A DNA stretch of 64,000 nucleotides. Source: Synanceia verrucosa (taxonomy: Eukaryota; Chordata; Actinopteri; Perciformes; Synanceiidae). The first letter of the stretch is position 1. Each line of letters begins with the position of its first letter. The stretch lies in contig JAQQSB010001448.1 of the NCBI GenBank assembly GCA_029721515.1, forward strand, positions 1 to 64,000, given 5' to 3'. The position numbers and the translations under genes are program-made. The notes beneath the pieces are model-generated. The model did no database searches. It saw only the letters and a program-made list of their open reading frames with translations, and was not told where the DNA came from. Below, piece after piece: positions 33,069 to 44,092 of the stretch.

Positions 33069-34285
33069 AAATAAAACTTTCATGGTACACAGAGGGGTAG
33101 TTACTGAGTCACTGAGGGTGGGCAGTGTATAGTCATGGTAACAATTAGCCATCAGCAATAGTAACATGAAGTAATCTACTAGGTTTGGCAGCCCCAATGT
33201 CAAGTTGAAAAAGTAAAAATTGGCAAAAATCTGCGCAGATTCCAAATTAATCTGAGTTGAGGCCTTGCTTATTGCTTTGATCAGAGCCTCCAAGAACAAC
33301 AGTATAGGGTTTTTACTGTTCAAGCTTTGCACAGGACACGTTTGAGGGTCCTGCAATAGTGGGTCTCAGGGGGACGCCTCTCGACCTCACAAATCTTGAT
33401 CATGTGTCATACTACGGTGCACTAACTGTACTGGTAGCATCTCTCCATACAAAAGAGTGACAACAGAGGGTGACGACGACAACATTCAGGTAAGGGTGTG
33501 AGACCCTCCGATTGGATAGAGGACACACAAGGTACCACCTGAATCAGTGTGCTAAAGCCTCCATATCCACTAGAACAGGAGTATCAAACTCCATTTCATT
33601 GAAGGCCACATTAGCGTTATGGCTATTATTGGTTTTGGTAATGACTTTGAACTCTCCATATATTTTAAGTATAACAAGGCTAAATGTTTCTGATATACAG
33701 CTTGTAGTGTTAAAAGCAGCAAGGTCACTATATAGACTCATTAATATCTCACAGGTGGGATGTTAGTGAATTTTACAAAAGACTAAAGATTGAACGCAGA
33801 TATCAGTCCAGTTGGTCCTTCAGAATAAACTCTATACATCGGGCTGGCTCATTGTCTTTTTCCATAAAGCTAGTCAAGCTTGCACTGAGTATTTATTCTT
33901 ATACATACGGTGTGTCAAAATAAAGGTCTCGTGTTAATAAACACAGTTCTATCAAGAGACAAAAACACCGAAGGGCTTTTATTTTGAAATTAGAGCAGGA
34001 AGTCTTGAGTAAAATAACACTTAATGGATTGTTTTATCTGTGTCTGCTATTGTTGCTTGTTGTGTTGTTTTTGCTATTATTGTATTTTGCAGACACACTG
34101 GAGGCAGGTGGAAATGAGACATCCAGGATACAGACAGCCAGTTTAACCAGTGTACCTCAAAAGGGGTCAGATTGATTTCAACTGGAAAGAAGATGGCCCA
34201 GTGTTCAGCTGAAATGGAGGGATTGTCCATCCTACCACCAGGATCTGACGACGAGCAATGATGTTAATAAGGGGAGCCATCACTG
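33069..34285. other. Spacer with possible hAT-type scrap
   Basis: At about 33580-33625 the wording GAGTATCAAACTCCATTTCA, then GGCCACATTAG, resembles the end of non-autonomous hAT repeats in fish. The far end was not found. A 63-codon frame at 33984-34175 encodes a very hydrophobic Leu-rich stretch of about 25 residues. It may be a membrane segment from a degraded viral or other gene, but nothing else supports it. Confidence 0.3.
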
Positions 34286-34289
34286 AGAC

Positions 34290-34510
34290 AACAAGTGTCT
34301 GCTGCACTCCCTGGTCAAGCTGAAGGTCCACTGCATCGGCTCCAACCAGGAGACTACGTGGTCATGAAAGACTTCAGAAGGAAAAGATGGAAACACAGAC
34401 GCTGGCAAGGCCCGCTCCAGATCCTCCTCACCACGGACACAACAGTGAAGGTTGCAGAAAGAGCAACATGAATCTACACGTCCCACTGCAAAAGTACCAG
34501 CTCCAACTGA
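34290..34510 (+). pseudogene. Retroviral integrase C-terminal scrap
   Basis: A frame around 34320-34490 shows LQPGDYVVMKDFRRK, then RWQGPLQILLT and VKVAERAT, then a stop, then SHCKK. This is the SH3-like DNA-binding C-terminal domain of vertebrate retroviral integrases. The catalytic core upstream is missing. Epsilon- or gamma-like fish ERV affinity is likely from the wording, not proven. Confidence 0.7.
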
Positions 34511-35360
34511 CCCACCACCTGGAGATCCACAATATCAGGAGGAGGTAAAGCGCTCCCTGCTACATGTGACGTGCCAAGTCACCAACTGAACAGATGGTGA
34601 AAGTAAACGCTCTGTTCCAACGAAACCATGATGCCAGAACAGCGGACAAGAAACAAAGAAATCTAAAGACATCTGCACCAGCATACAGTCAACTTTTTCA
34701 ACATTTTCATAAATATTCATGTGATTATAATGCCTTTATGATGATTCTAATGTCTGTTTATTCTGTGTTACAACCAGGTTCACTGCAAGCCCAGAATGGT
34801 GATCGTTCCCATGGAGACCACGGAGGTGTTTTTCCTCATCTGACACCGATGGGGTTTCTCCTCTGGGCTCTATGAGAGGGTCATTCAGGATTTTTCCTAG
34901 AAAAGGGTTTTTGCCTGAATTTGCGGTGTAACCATTGATAGGTGTGACCTCTGAGAAGAACTGAGATGCACTGGATCTGTTTGTTTTACAGCATGGACAT
35001 TTGAGAATCATAAAGTTATAATGACTTGGTGAGGCGGCTGCCCGATGGCCTGTATAGGCCTGGGAACAGGTTCCCACTCTGAGTCTTTTTCTTTCATCCT
35101 GTTTTAGGATGATGGTTGTTATCTGTACTGATTAATATACAGTAATGTAATATCACTTGTGTAATTCTACATTCCCTGTTCTGTCTGTCTCAGCTTTGCT
35201 ATAACCAGAGAGTTCTATTCTACAAGAACAAATATAACTTTTTTTTTTTTTTCCCTGTTACTGACATCTTAATGTTGTTAGATCTTAACAACTTGCGGAA
35301 GGTTCAATCTGATGTTTGATGCTTTCAGTAAACTTTGTATTTACTAAGGTGTTCCTATAG

Positions 35361-35377
35361 GAACAAAAGGAGGGAAA
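35361..35377 (+). other. Polypurine tract
   Basis: GAACAAAAGGAGGGAAA lies directly before the TGTGATGG start of the LTR, the position where plus-strand DNA synthesis is primed in LTR elements. Confidence 0.75.
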
Positions 35378-35838
35378 TGTGATGGAAATTTAGCAGAATG
35401 TGTCAGAAGCTGTTATGTGTGAACTCATCATGATGATGTTGCTAGAAGTTATCTTGTTTAGTCTTCACAGAGAACAGTGTGTGTGCAGGATGCCTTTTCC
35501 TCACCGTCAGGCCTGATAAACATGTGGACTCTGCCTATATCAAAGCATACAGCATGTTCATTTCTCACTGTGACGGGTATTGTCTGTCAGCAGGAACTCA
35601 CGTGCTGCATGTATGTATCAGACATGCATAAATACTGTTTTTCCTGACATTCTGTGTGGGCATTCAGTCACAACTCTCTGAGCTGTGTGTTTGAAATCTC
35701 ATCTCTGTTCTGCAGACAGATAATAAAAGAGCAACTTTCTCTGGGCAACTGAATCAGTGAAGTTTATTCACCAGACTTTTGTGTACTTAAAGAACCCTGT
35801 GGAAATTAAAACAACCCTAATAAAATATTTCCACAACA
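35378..35838 (+). repeat. ERV 3' LTR
   Basis: 461 bp. It begins TGTGATGGAAAT and ends ATTTCCACAACA, an imperfect inverted pair with TG/CA ends. It contains a TATA-like CATAAATAC (about 35627) and an AATAAAAG poly(A) signal at about 35720, followed by U5-like sequence. No partner LTR lies in the window. Confidence 0.8.
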
Positions 35839-35939
35839 ATATCCTTTGCCAAGTTTGTGCTTTATTCATTCAACACAGCCAAAATGATTTGAAATTAAGA
35901 AATGAAATGGACAAAAATGGTCCCAGGAACTCTTAAGGG

Positions 35940-36440
35940 TTAAATAAGACAACAGGGTAAACCTCCATAAATAGATAAATAAATAAGTGCAGTGAAGCTG
36001 TGACTTATTTAAGAGACCAACTGCGGCTGGAACAAAGCTGCTCCTGTACCGCTTGGTTCGGCCTCTTGGGACCCTGAACCTCTGAGCGGATGGAAGGAGC
36101 TGGAACTCAGCAGACACAGGGTGAGAGTTATCAACTGTGATGGAGCTGGCAATCCTCTGTAGCTGCCTGGTGTACAGGGACTCCAGGCTCAGCTGAGGCT
36201 CACCAATGAGTCCACTGGACCATTTAACAATTTGGCTCAGTCTGTTTCTGTCCTTCAGAGTCAGACCTCCAAACCATGACACCAAGCAGAAAGATAGGAC
36301 AGACTCAATAAAAGCATGATAGAACAGGATCATCATGGTTTTATCCACGTGAAAGAAGGACAGCTTCCTGAGGCAGTGGAGACGCTGGTGACCCCTCTTA
36401 CAGACAGCTTCACAGTTCTCCTCAAGTTCTACTATTTACT
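35940..36440 (-). pseudogene. LINE reverse transcriptase C-terminus, block B
   Basis: Inverted twin of 13431-13931. It has the same FIESVLSFCLVSWFGGL to SAEFQLLPSAQRFRVP wording in one open frame (36348-35866), with a shared lack of the RT core. After GLLNKS the frames of the two copies run into different flanks. Confidence 0.7.
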
Positions 36441-37100
36441 TCACTTTTTCACAGTGACACTGAACCTATTACACTATGTACATATCATGCTGAACTGACT
36501 ATTGAATGAAATCAATGATGTTACTTTGTCTGTGAATAATCCATTTTTCAACTACTTCTGTCAACTGTGCTCTACTGTACATGTGAAGTTGTTCATACTG
36601 GAGTATTGTTTTCTATGTTTATGGAAATGCTGAGTTGTTATTTTCATTGCTGTGATGGTAGGTATGTATACTGTGATTTATTTAGTTATGTACAGAAACA
36701 CTTTGTTAATTATAGCTTTTAGTCAGGAACACATGATTTTAATAGCATGCTGTATTAGTATATGTAACAATTAACAGCAGGCCTCTGGTATCCAAAATAT
36801 TAGCTGACATCCATACACTACTGGAGAAATGAATTCTCATGGATATATGCTGTGTACAGTACGAGATAAAGCCACTATTCAAAGACAACAAATTCCATGC
36901 ATCAATACCAAATAATCTAATCTCTTTTAAAATCACAATCTAAACATGGAAACTGGAAATGTAATGTTGAGGGGGTTGGGGGATTAACATGATTGTAATA
37001 ATAATAATAATAATATAAATAGTAAATGGGTATTATTGATAAAATAAGTAAGATAACGCATTTGACTTCCGTCTTCCATGTGCGCACAGCAGCTTATATG

Positions 37101-37114
37101 GTTACCATAGCAAC
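37101..37114 (-). promoter_or_regulatory. RFX X-box-like palindrome, block B
   Basis: GTTACCATAGCAAC is the reverse complement of the motif at 12729-12742 and is unchanged, while neighbouring bases differ. Confidence 0.4.
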
Positions 37115-38239
37115 GTGCACGAGCCTCACCGAACAACATTTTAGGGATTAATATTGACCAAAGACGATGTATTTTGCCTTTGCAACACGGATGGTAGTTC
37201 TGCTGTAGCATATTTGTTAGGAAGCTAGTCGGCATTTTATGCTGTAGTTCTGTTGAAAACCCTGTTCTGATTCTGACAACTAGCTAACCGGAAAAACTAC
37301 ATACTTAACGGTCAGCCCTATCATGTTGTATTATGCGCTGCAATAGGGAATTGTAGTTTTTATTTATAACCCCTTTTTCTCATTAGTGGAAGTACTTCAT
37401 ATGAAAGTGAAAGTGTAGTCAGGGGTTTTAGTGGATGGGGAACACTGCTGTTTGGTCAGAATTTTAAAAAGAACATGTTAAATAGCTGAAAATGTGTTTT
37501 TACCATATTTAGTGACGCCTGCTATAGGTGAACACACAAAACCATACCCCACATGATAAAGGAAATCAAGACCTTTCCAGAAATGTTACTGTCATGATTG
37601 TAGGTAATTCTGTTGTTGAGCTAGATGACTTAGAAAATGCAGAAAAGGCAGAGTTCAAAGGTCAATAGTTCAAAGCAGGACTGGCATAGAGCCCTTAGAC
37701 TGACATCATACTATCCTCCTTGATAAGACCTTTCCGATGATGTATTTGGTTTACCTCTATGACAAAATTTAAAGCTTTACCTTTCTTGACCAACCCCTAG
37801 TGTCAGGTATAGATTTCAAGAGGCCATGAATGGTCACCTGCATAAAAATGATTAAAACCTGTTTTGGTTGACATAGTGGACAAATGTCTTAGTGACAATT
37901 TAGTTTTGGCTTATTATAAGTCACAAATGTCATTTCAGGCCACTTAGACCATGTTTTGTGTTGATAATCAGTAGTTCTTCACTTACCCCACCCTAACCCT
38001 GATCAGTTGCATTGTATCTGAAGAATCCAGTGTCTGGGTGATCCTCCATGAAAATGATGGTTGTTTATGAATTCTACTTTATATTACTTTGTATAAATGG
38101 GTTGATATTACTTCATATGAATGACTCTTGTACATACTCCCACTTACCTCAGTTATCATCACGGTGTCCGTTTCCACTGCTTCACTGTCAACATCCAGCT
38201 CTACATTCCACCAAAACCATCAGGACCTTCAATCCTCTG
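37115..38239. other. Block B spacer, nothing recognised
   Basis: Inverted equivalent of the 11700-12720 spacer. No coding content was seen. Confidence 0.4.
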
Positions 38240-38402
38240 ATGCCCACCTCCTCTCCCTTTCACACAGAACCAAGAACCGGACCTGGGGCTTTTACTGTTG
38301 CTGCCCCCACACTCTGCCCATAAACATTCACACCTGCTCAGACCTACCCAGAATCAAATCCCTGGAAAAAACTCACTTATTCAGAATTGCTTTTAATGTT
38401 TG
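38240..38402 (+). pseudogene. L2-type LINE C-terminus scrap, block B
   Basis: Twin of 11540-11690. It reads GPGAFTVAAPTL, then SDLPRIKSLEKTHLFRIAFN and a stop in a neighbouring frame, followed by LINE 3' UTR-like sequence. Confidence 0.65.
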
Positions 38403-38678
38403 ATTGCTTTTATATAGATACTGTTATGATCTTTTCAAATATTGTGCTTTTATGTCACCTTTGATGTACAGTGTCTTTGAGTAACAGGTAACGTGACAGG
38501 CAATCTGTTCATAAAATGGATTATTATTAAAATATAATTGTCAGCCAAAACTAAATGAGGACTAACTGGGTCACACTCACCAGTTTCACATATTGATCAT
38601 GTCAAAATAAATATCATGGGGATGATAAAATAAGACAATTTCATTTACATTTTTTATTAAAGAAAACACAATATACTG

Positions 38679-38718
<40 letters not shown>

Positions 38719-39324
38719 CTTGCCACTGAGAAAACATAAGGGAATAGAGGTTAGTCAGTAGTAATATCCATATGAACAGTTTAGAAAGTTTATATTACGA
38801 TATGTTAATGTTAACTCACATTAACTTCTATGCATTGATAAATAACCAAAGCTAGATTTGCTGTTATGTGAGGTACTTGTTTCTATTTTTCATTTGTTTT
38901 AATTAGGCAGACTACATGTCTGTTTTGCTCCTATTTTGTTGTAATTGTTTATTTTGTACTGTGGTACTTTGTTATTTTCCAGTATGGAGCTGAAAAAAAT
39001 CTCAAAAGTTAGTGGAGAATTACAGTAAAACCAGTGTTGTTTTAGGCAGCCATTTTAGATTTAGTCTTAAGTCTTTTGGAATGAAAATGATTTTTAGTTT
39101 TGGTGACATTTTAGTCATTTTTATATGTGATAGATTTTGTCTAGTTTTACTCATTTTCAGCAAAAAAACAAAACAAAACAAAGGATTCGTCTTTTTAAAA
39201 AATAAAAAAATAAAAATCATTCAGATCAATGTATTAGAAACTGGACTTAAGGATGACAGGTTGTATCAATTGTTCCAGTTCATAAAACAACAGTTAACCT
39301 TAATGCTTCTGTATAATAACCAGG
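38403..39324. other. Block B spacer with (AC)n
   Basis: Contains an (AC)n run at 38681-38715. The 147-codon frame at 39012-39455 is AT-rich, low in complexity and shows no domain. It is not regarded as a gene. Confidence 0.45.
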
Positions 39325-39600
39325 GCCCAGTTTTTCAAAAGGAATCCACTCAGATTTTGGACAACGGATTGGATCAAATCTTGAAAATGGCTTATTCAAA
39401 AGAAAAAACGGATTATGTAATCAGATTAGATCATGTAATCCAATCTGGGTTTTGATGTGGATCAAACCTTTGGTTTGGGTTTTTAAGAGTTTTTAGTGGG
39501 ATTGGGATCACTTTGATCCAAAAAATCTGGATTAAACTGATCCCATCAGAAGGGTGGATTCAGCATGGATTTCAGGCCCAAAATGTGATGAAACTTTAAA
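39325..39600 (+). mobile_element. MITE-like repeat, block B copy
   Basis: Starts GGGCCCAGTTTTTCAAAAG. Twin of 10385-10645. Confidence 0.45.
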
Positions 39601-39778
39601 CGTTTATCAAATAATACTCTATTTGGATCATGCAGTATAGTTTACAAGATATCCTATTTATTAATAAGGTTTGAATTTGATTTGTTCATCCATCAGGCTA
39701 CAGTGATTAGGTAGACTATAACGTATTCAGCCTTTCAGTATAGGCCTACAGCAAAGTAGAAAGAGTTTGGCCTCATAA

Positions 39779-39784
<6 letters not shown>

Positions 39785-39859
<75 letters not shown>
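39785..39859. repeat. (AT)n microsatellite
   Basis: Pure AT dinucleotide run of about 75 bp at the place where block A has ~215 bp of mixed TA/TG repeat. Confidence 0.95.
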
Positions 39860-39863
<4 letters not shown>

Positions 39864-40436
39864 GTGTCCACTGGAAAGGCCTTAGCTGGAAAACAAGAAG
39901 ACAGCTTTTATTTGTTAACATTTTGAACTTCTTGAACTTTTAGAGAGTAATCTTATGATCCATCTTAGGAGCAGTTACCAGTTTAGTTTTCTTGAGGGAA
40001 AGTTTTCAAAATGGAGGGGGGCGCAAGAGAGTTTTGTAATCTCAAATCTCACCATTTATTGTTGCTAAAATGCATTTGTAAATTTGATAATACATACTGA
40101 ACCTGAAGTGACCAACAGAAGCACAAAGATACACAGAACACAGAAATAAAACAGATGTAACTGTACATAACCAAAAGTAAATACACAAACCATAAGGTGG
40201 GGAGCCAGTCATAAAGGTGTTCTGTCCTCCCCTATGGCAGCCAAACAAAGACATTTTACTATTTATACTATGTTTACACAATATGCCTTTTGTATTTGGA
40301 ATAATGACGAATTTATTGTAGAAAAAAAAAAAACATTACTCAGTTTTCAATTATTTATCTTTGTCATGTTTTTTCCTGTACTTCAAGGAAGATCAAAGTT
40401 GTGCTGTTCTAAAGTTGGTACCTTCTTGCTGTGAGA

Positions 40437-40467
40437 CGACAGTCTAACCACTGCACCACCGTGCCGC
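40437..40467 (-). mobile_element. V-SINE tRNA-head fragment
   Basis: Same A-box scrap as at 8729-8763 (reverse complement GGCACGGTGGTGCAGTGG). Confidence 0.6.
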
Positions 40468-41092
40468 CCTCAGCAAATATCAGTCAAATAAAAACACTTT
40501 AACAATGATGTTTTTCTGCTTTTGCAAACAAACTCCTGAAATGTAGTGTTGACATAGATATATTGAGTCATAAGCCCCTCTCACACTTGCACTGTGACTC
40601 AGTGATTCTGTGACTATATAATATTATTATAATATTTAACAGTTAACCCAGGTAAGAAGCATGTATAAACATTAATTTATATTTTCACAGTTTACCCTGG
40701 TGGTCCTTTAATTTTAAGTCAATGCAAAGTCGGGGTGTACCACACACATCAACAGCGCCAGGATCAACGCCCGTCAACATGTGTATCACAACTAGTGCAA
40801 GACAAAAGACAAATGCCAGAAGCTCTGCGTCATGAACAATATAGAAGTGGAAAATCTTTACTAACTGGAGGGACCCACGAGCATGGGTACAGGCCGGCGC
40901 TAAGATCATGGCACAAATTAAGGGGCAGCGAGACACTATTTTTCTGATCAAATAATGAACTAGCTGTACTGTAAATACAGAAGGAGGTCTCTGCTGCACC
41001 ATAGCTGCCAGTAGTGCACTGTGATTTTACGGGGAAATCTGTTACAGTCATATATTCACATCAAACTGACTGTACATTTGGGATCAGTATTG
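40468..41092. other. Spacer, nothing recognised
   Basis: A 105-codon minus frame (41002-40685) is open but shows no recognisable domain, start context or splice framework. It is left uncalled. Confidence 0.35.
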
Positions 41093-41913
41093 TGTTGGTC
41101 CACTGTGGATCAGTGTTGGAGCCTGTTCAGACCAGTAGGGGCAGTAGTGCAGCGTTTGTAACTGTAAACACTGTTAAACAGCTTTTGACAAACTCACTCC
41201 AAAACACACACGTGATTACAGTGCAGTTGTGTTTATTTCCTGCACCTTATCAAACACATTCATTGATCTGATCAGTTCAGTCAAACAAGACAGGATAAAG
41301 TGTGCTTAGAATTAGCAGAACAAATACTCAACTTTTAAATCATGTATATCCTAGCATATTGTATTATCAGTAGTTTTCACCAGCCCAGAAAAAGCAGCCC
41401 TATTTAGTCCAGAAAGTCACCAGCAGGCTACAGTCCATTTAAGTAATAAATACTACAGTTACACAAATGTTGTTATTGACTTTACACAACTGGAGACAGT
41501 CACTGAGCTGTGGCATATGCTGGAATAATCTGATGTTTTCTGTTTGACATAGAAAATTGTGGGAGGAGAGCCCGCCCACCCCACCTCTCCCAGCCTCTAA
41601 GGAAGCACTGGAGAGCTCCAGCCTGACAGGAAAGAAGCTGGAGACTTGCGTGGCTTAGGGCATCTCAAGGAGGTAAACTCGAGTAACGCAAAAGGCTACC
41701 CACTGACCTCCAGGAGATGAACCCAAGTAGCCACAAAGGCTACCCACTGATCTCCGGCAAGCAGGTGTCGGAGCTCCCCGGTACTCCTCAGTGCAATGAG
41801 GACCAGGAGCGACTAACCTCTGCAAACTGCCTCCTTTCATAACCTCGGTTCAGGAGGATTGTGACGTCACTAGTGACATCAACGTGCACAAGCCCCGCCC
41901 ATTCGCATCGTTC
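41093..41913. repeat. Repeat E2, uninterrupted copy
   Basis: Direct copy of E1 without the L1. Includes the unoccupied L1 target (about 41214-41238), the duplicated GGCTACCCACTGA units, TGACGTCA (41862-41869) and CCCCGCCC. The family was not recognised. Confidence 0.8.
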
Positions 41914-43249
41914 CTCATGCGCCTGATTGAACAGCAGGGATTGGTCTGATGGAAAAGGTGCCGCACCAATCAGAGGAGAGGACTGCTGGAGAGGGCGTGG
42001 CCAGGAGTCCCTAGTGGCCACCAATCAGGGCAGAGGGAGGTGAGGGAGCATACAGGGCCAGAGACAGTGCAGGCAGCTTGGCAGAGAGAGGAGAGATTGT
42101 GTGAAACACAATATAAACTTTTCACATCTATCAAACTCCGTGTATACACAGGTTCACCAATTCCCTCCATAAATCACACGTGAGTGGAGAAAAGGTGGAC
42201 ATGGCGTGCCTCAAATCCCTCCCTCTAAACGCCCAAACACAACCACATATGATCCAATGCAAATTAGCACGTGAATATAAAGTAGCCCACGTGCTCTCTG
42301 GGATCAGTGGAGTGACATCAGCGGACGCAGAGATCAATATGCTTGTTTGCGAGAAAAAAAGCCCTCTTAGGCAGGTCTTTGCTCCAAGTCTGCATGATTA
42401 CTGCTACAGTTCCCTCAGCATAAAGTAATATACTTCATTTTTATCACCTATGCTTGAGTATAAGTATAGCAAGTATACTACGGACCATGGACCATGATCT
42501 TGTAGTGTACTAGGAAGTATGCCAATTTAATACTAATTCAGACTAACTTGTAACATTTTAAATACATAAAAGTATGCTTTAAATATACTTTGTGATGTTA
42601 TTTTAAACTCCCCAAAGCACACTTTGAAGATGTACTGCAAGCAAACCCTTCTATATTATCTGTGTGTGTTTTTTTACATGTATAGGAACAGTAAGTAAGA
42701 GATCATCCAGCAGCCCATCCTGCTCCATTACGCACAGGTGGACTCTGAGCCATATTTATATAGCTGCAGCACACAGATGTGTTGTTGATCAAATAAATTA
42801 TTATCATTTGGTTTGATGGTGTGCTGTGTTTAGTGAGCGAGGATCATTACAGTTTGAAGCAGCAAAGACCAAATGTGGAAAATGAATCCAGTTTAAATTA
42901 ATACGGTCAAGTTTCGTGGTGGACACACAACTTTCCTGACCCTTTTTATTTCTGTTTTAAGGTTCATTAAACTTTATTTTATCATATTTATTGATTGATA
43001 TTTAACAAAAAAATACAGCAATTGATTTATAGTTTTCTTTTTTTATCCTAGACGCACTGAACTGAGTGAAGCGTCATTTTCATGTAGAGAGCCAACTTTC
43101 AGCCCAGAAATAAAACCATCCCTTGTGTACATAAATATGTGTAGATGTCTGTACGGCATGGCGTTGTGAGGCAGATATTTTTAAATGTATTTGCTTTAAT
43201 AATTATTGTATTCATATTGCCAGTGACTCGAAAGAAGGTCGGGTTAGGT
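41914..43249. other. Spacer with AGTATACT-rich repeat
   Basis: About 42450-42640 is rich in AGTATAC/AGTATGC words (TATACTACGGACCATGG...), resembling a common fish miniature repeat. The remainder was not recognised. Short frames at 41970-42428 lack motifs. Confidence 0.35.
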
Positions 43250-43357
43250 CGGGTCTTTTCGGTCGTTACCACGACAACGGTGCCACGTTCACTCGCTTTT
43301 TACCCACAATCCTCTGTGTTTATTCATTCCATCTGACACTCGACAAGCGTAAGTATG
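43250..43357 (+). promoter_or_regulatory. Possible host promoter and first exon
   Basis: A GC-richer pocket holds an X-box-like GTTACCACGACAAC (43265-43278). About 70 bp later there is a strong splice donor, AAGC|GTAAGTATG (43349). No open frame precedes it, so a non-coding first exon is the reading. It lies 140 bp before the BEL/Pao element. This is inference from motifs only. Confidence 0.3.
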
Positions 43358-43488
43358 TCCAGCAAACTACTGACTGTTAATATGTAATAAGATAAAGATA
43401 ATTATCCATCATGTCTTTCATTTGGGTCCAGTCTCGATAGCATTTCATCCCTGGACATTCCACTGCGTTAAGTGTGTGTCATATTCAC

Positions 43489-44062
43489 TGTGACAAAGGA
43501 CTGACCTGTGCCAGAGTGCACTTTCATTAATAATCAGAGAGCGCCTCCTCTCCTGTGCAGGCATGTGAAGGACGCCTGTCACTTTAATATTCTAGACAGT
43601 TTTGGGGAGAGGTCGTGATTTTCACTGCTGAAGCAGCATGTTGTTTGGTTGTGAATTAGCACTTAAGTTCTGATAGTTTACTTCTTGTGTAAATCAGAAA
43701 TGTAAGTACACCTCCTTATTCGTTGTTTAGAGGTTTTATCTGCTGTCTTTGTATTGTATACATTCATGCTTATGCTGTTGATATATGTCTAAATTGATGT
43801 TTGTAATCATTATTTGGTAGCTTATGGGGGGAAACAGTGCCATTCTGACTTATTGTTTCCTTTTTGTCATTTCTGTTTCCCTTTCAGAACCACACACACA
43901 CACACACAGTATCTTAAGAATGCCAGTTTGTAATTATTGATTTATCATTTATAATAAATCCTCAAGAACCCCTTCAACATCTTCTTCAGTTGTGCATTCT
44001 TACCGATGTCCCACAGTGGCCACAACTTCTGAGAAGAACTCAAATAATCATTCATCATAACA
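43489..44062 (+). repeat. BEL/Pao 5' LTR
   Basis: 574 bp with TG...CA ends. It contains a (CA)n run (43893-43908) and AATAAA (about 43952). It lacks the ~133 bp present in the 3' LTR at about 50363-50495. Confidence 0.95.
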
Positions 44063-44083
44063 AATTGGAGGCCCCAGCGAGGA
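44063..44083 (+). other. Primer binding site candidate
   Basis: ATTGGAGGCCCCAGCGAGG directly follows the 5' LTR (one or two bases in), the place where a tRNA 3' end primes reverse transcription. The tRNA was not identified. Confidence 0.6.
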
Positions 44084-44092
44084 TTGTGTGGT

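Larger units (their letters stand above)
34286..35838 (+). mobile_element. Endogenous retrovirus 3' remnant
   Basis: An old proviral fragment: an integrase C-terminal scrap (34290-34510), about 850 bp with no readable envelope domain, a polypurine tract and a complete 3' LTR. The 5' LTR, gag, protease, RT and most of the integrase are absent from the window. Stops lie within the integrase scrap and nothing intact remains. Confidence 0.75.
35940..40465 (-). repeat. Inverted duplication block B
   Basis: Reverse complement of block A (9411-13919), with the same order of internal landmarks. It starts about 100 bp after the ERV LTR. Similarity is high but with many indels, including microsatellite length and a GAT(G/C)ATG-type difference near 38015. 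At the outer end B continues into the V-SINE head scrap also seen next to the left palindrome arm at 8729. Confidence 0.9.

Noticed and set aside
33984..34175. Leu-rich hydrophobic frame as a viral envelope membrane anchor
   Set aside because: It lies before the integrase scrap, the wrong order for an envelope gene, and has no other envelope feature.
39012..39455. 147-codon frame in block B
   Set aside because: The block A counterpart is not open, composition is AT-driven, and no domain is seen.
40685..41002. 105-codon minus frame
   Set aside because: No recognisable motif or supporting context; could be chance.
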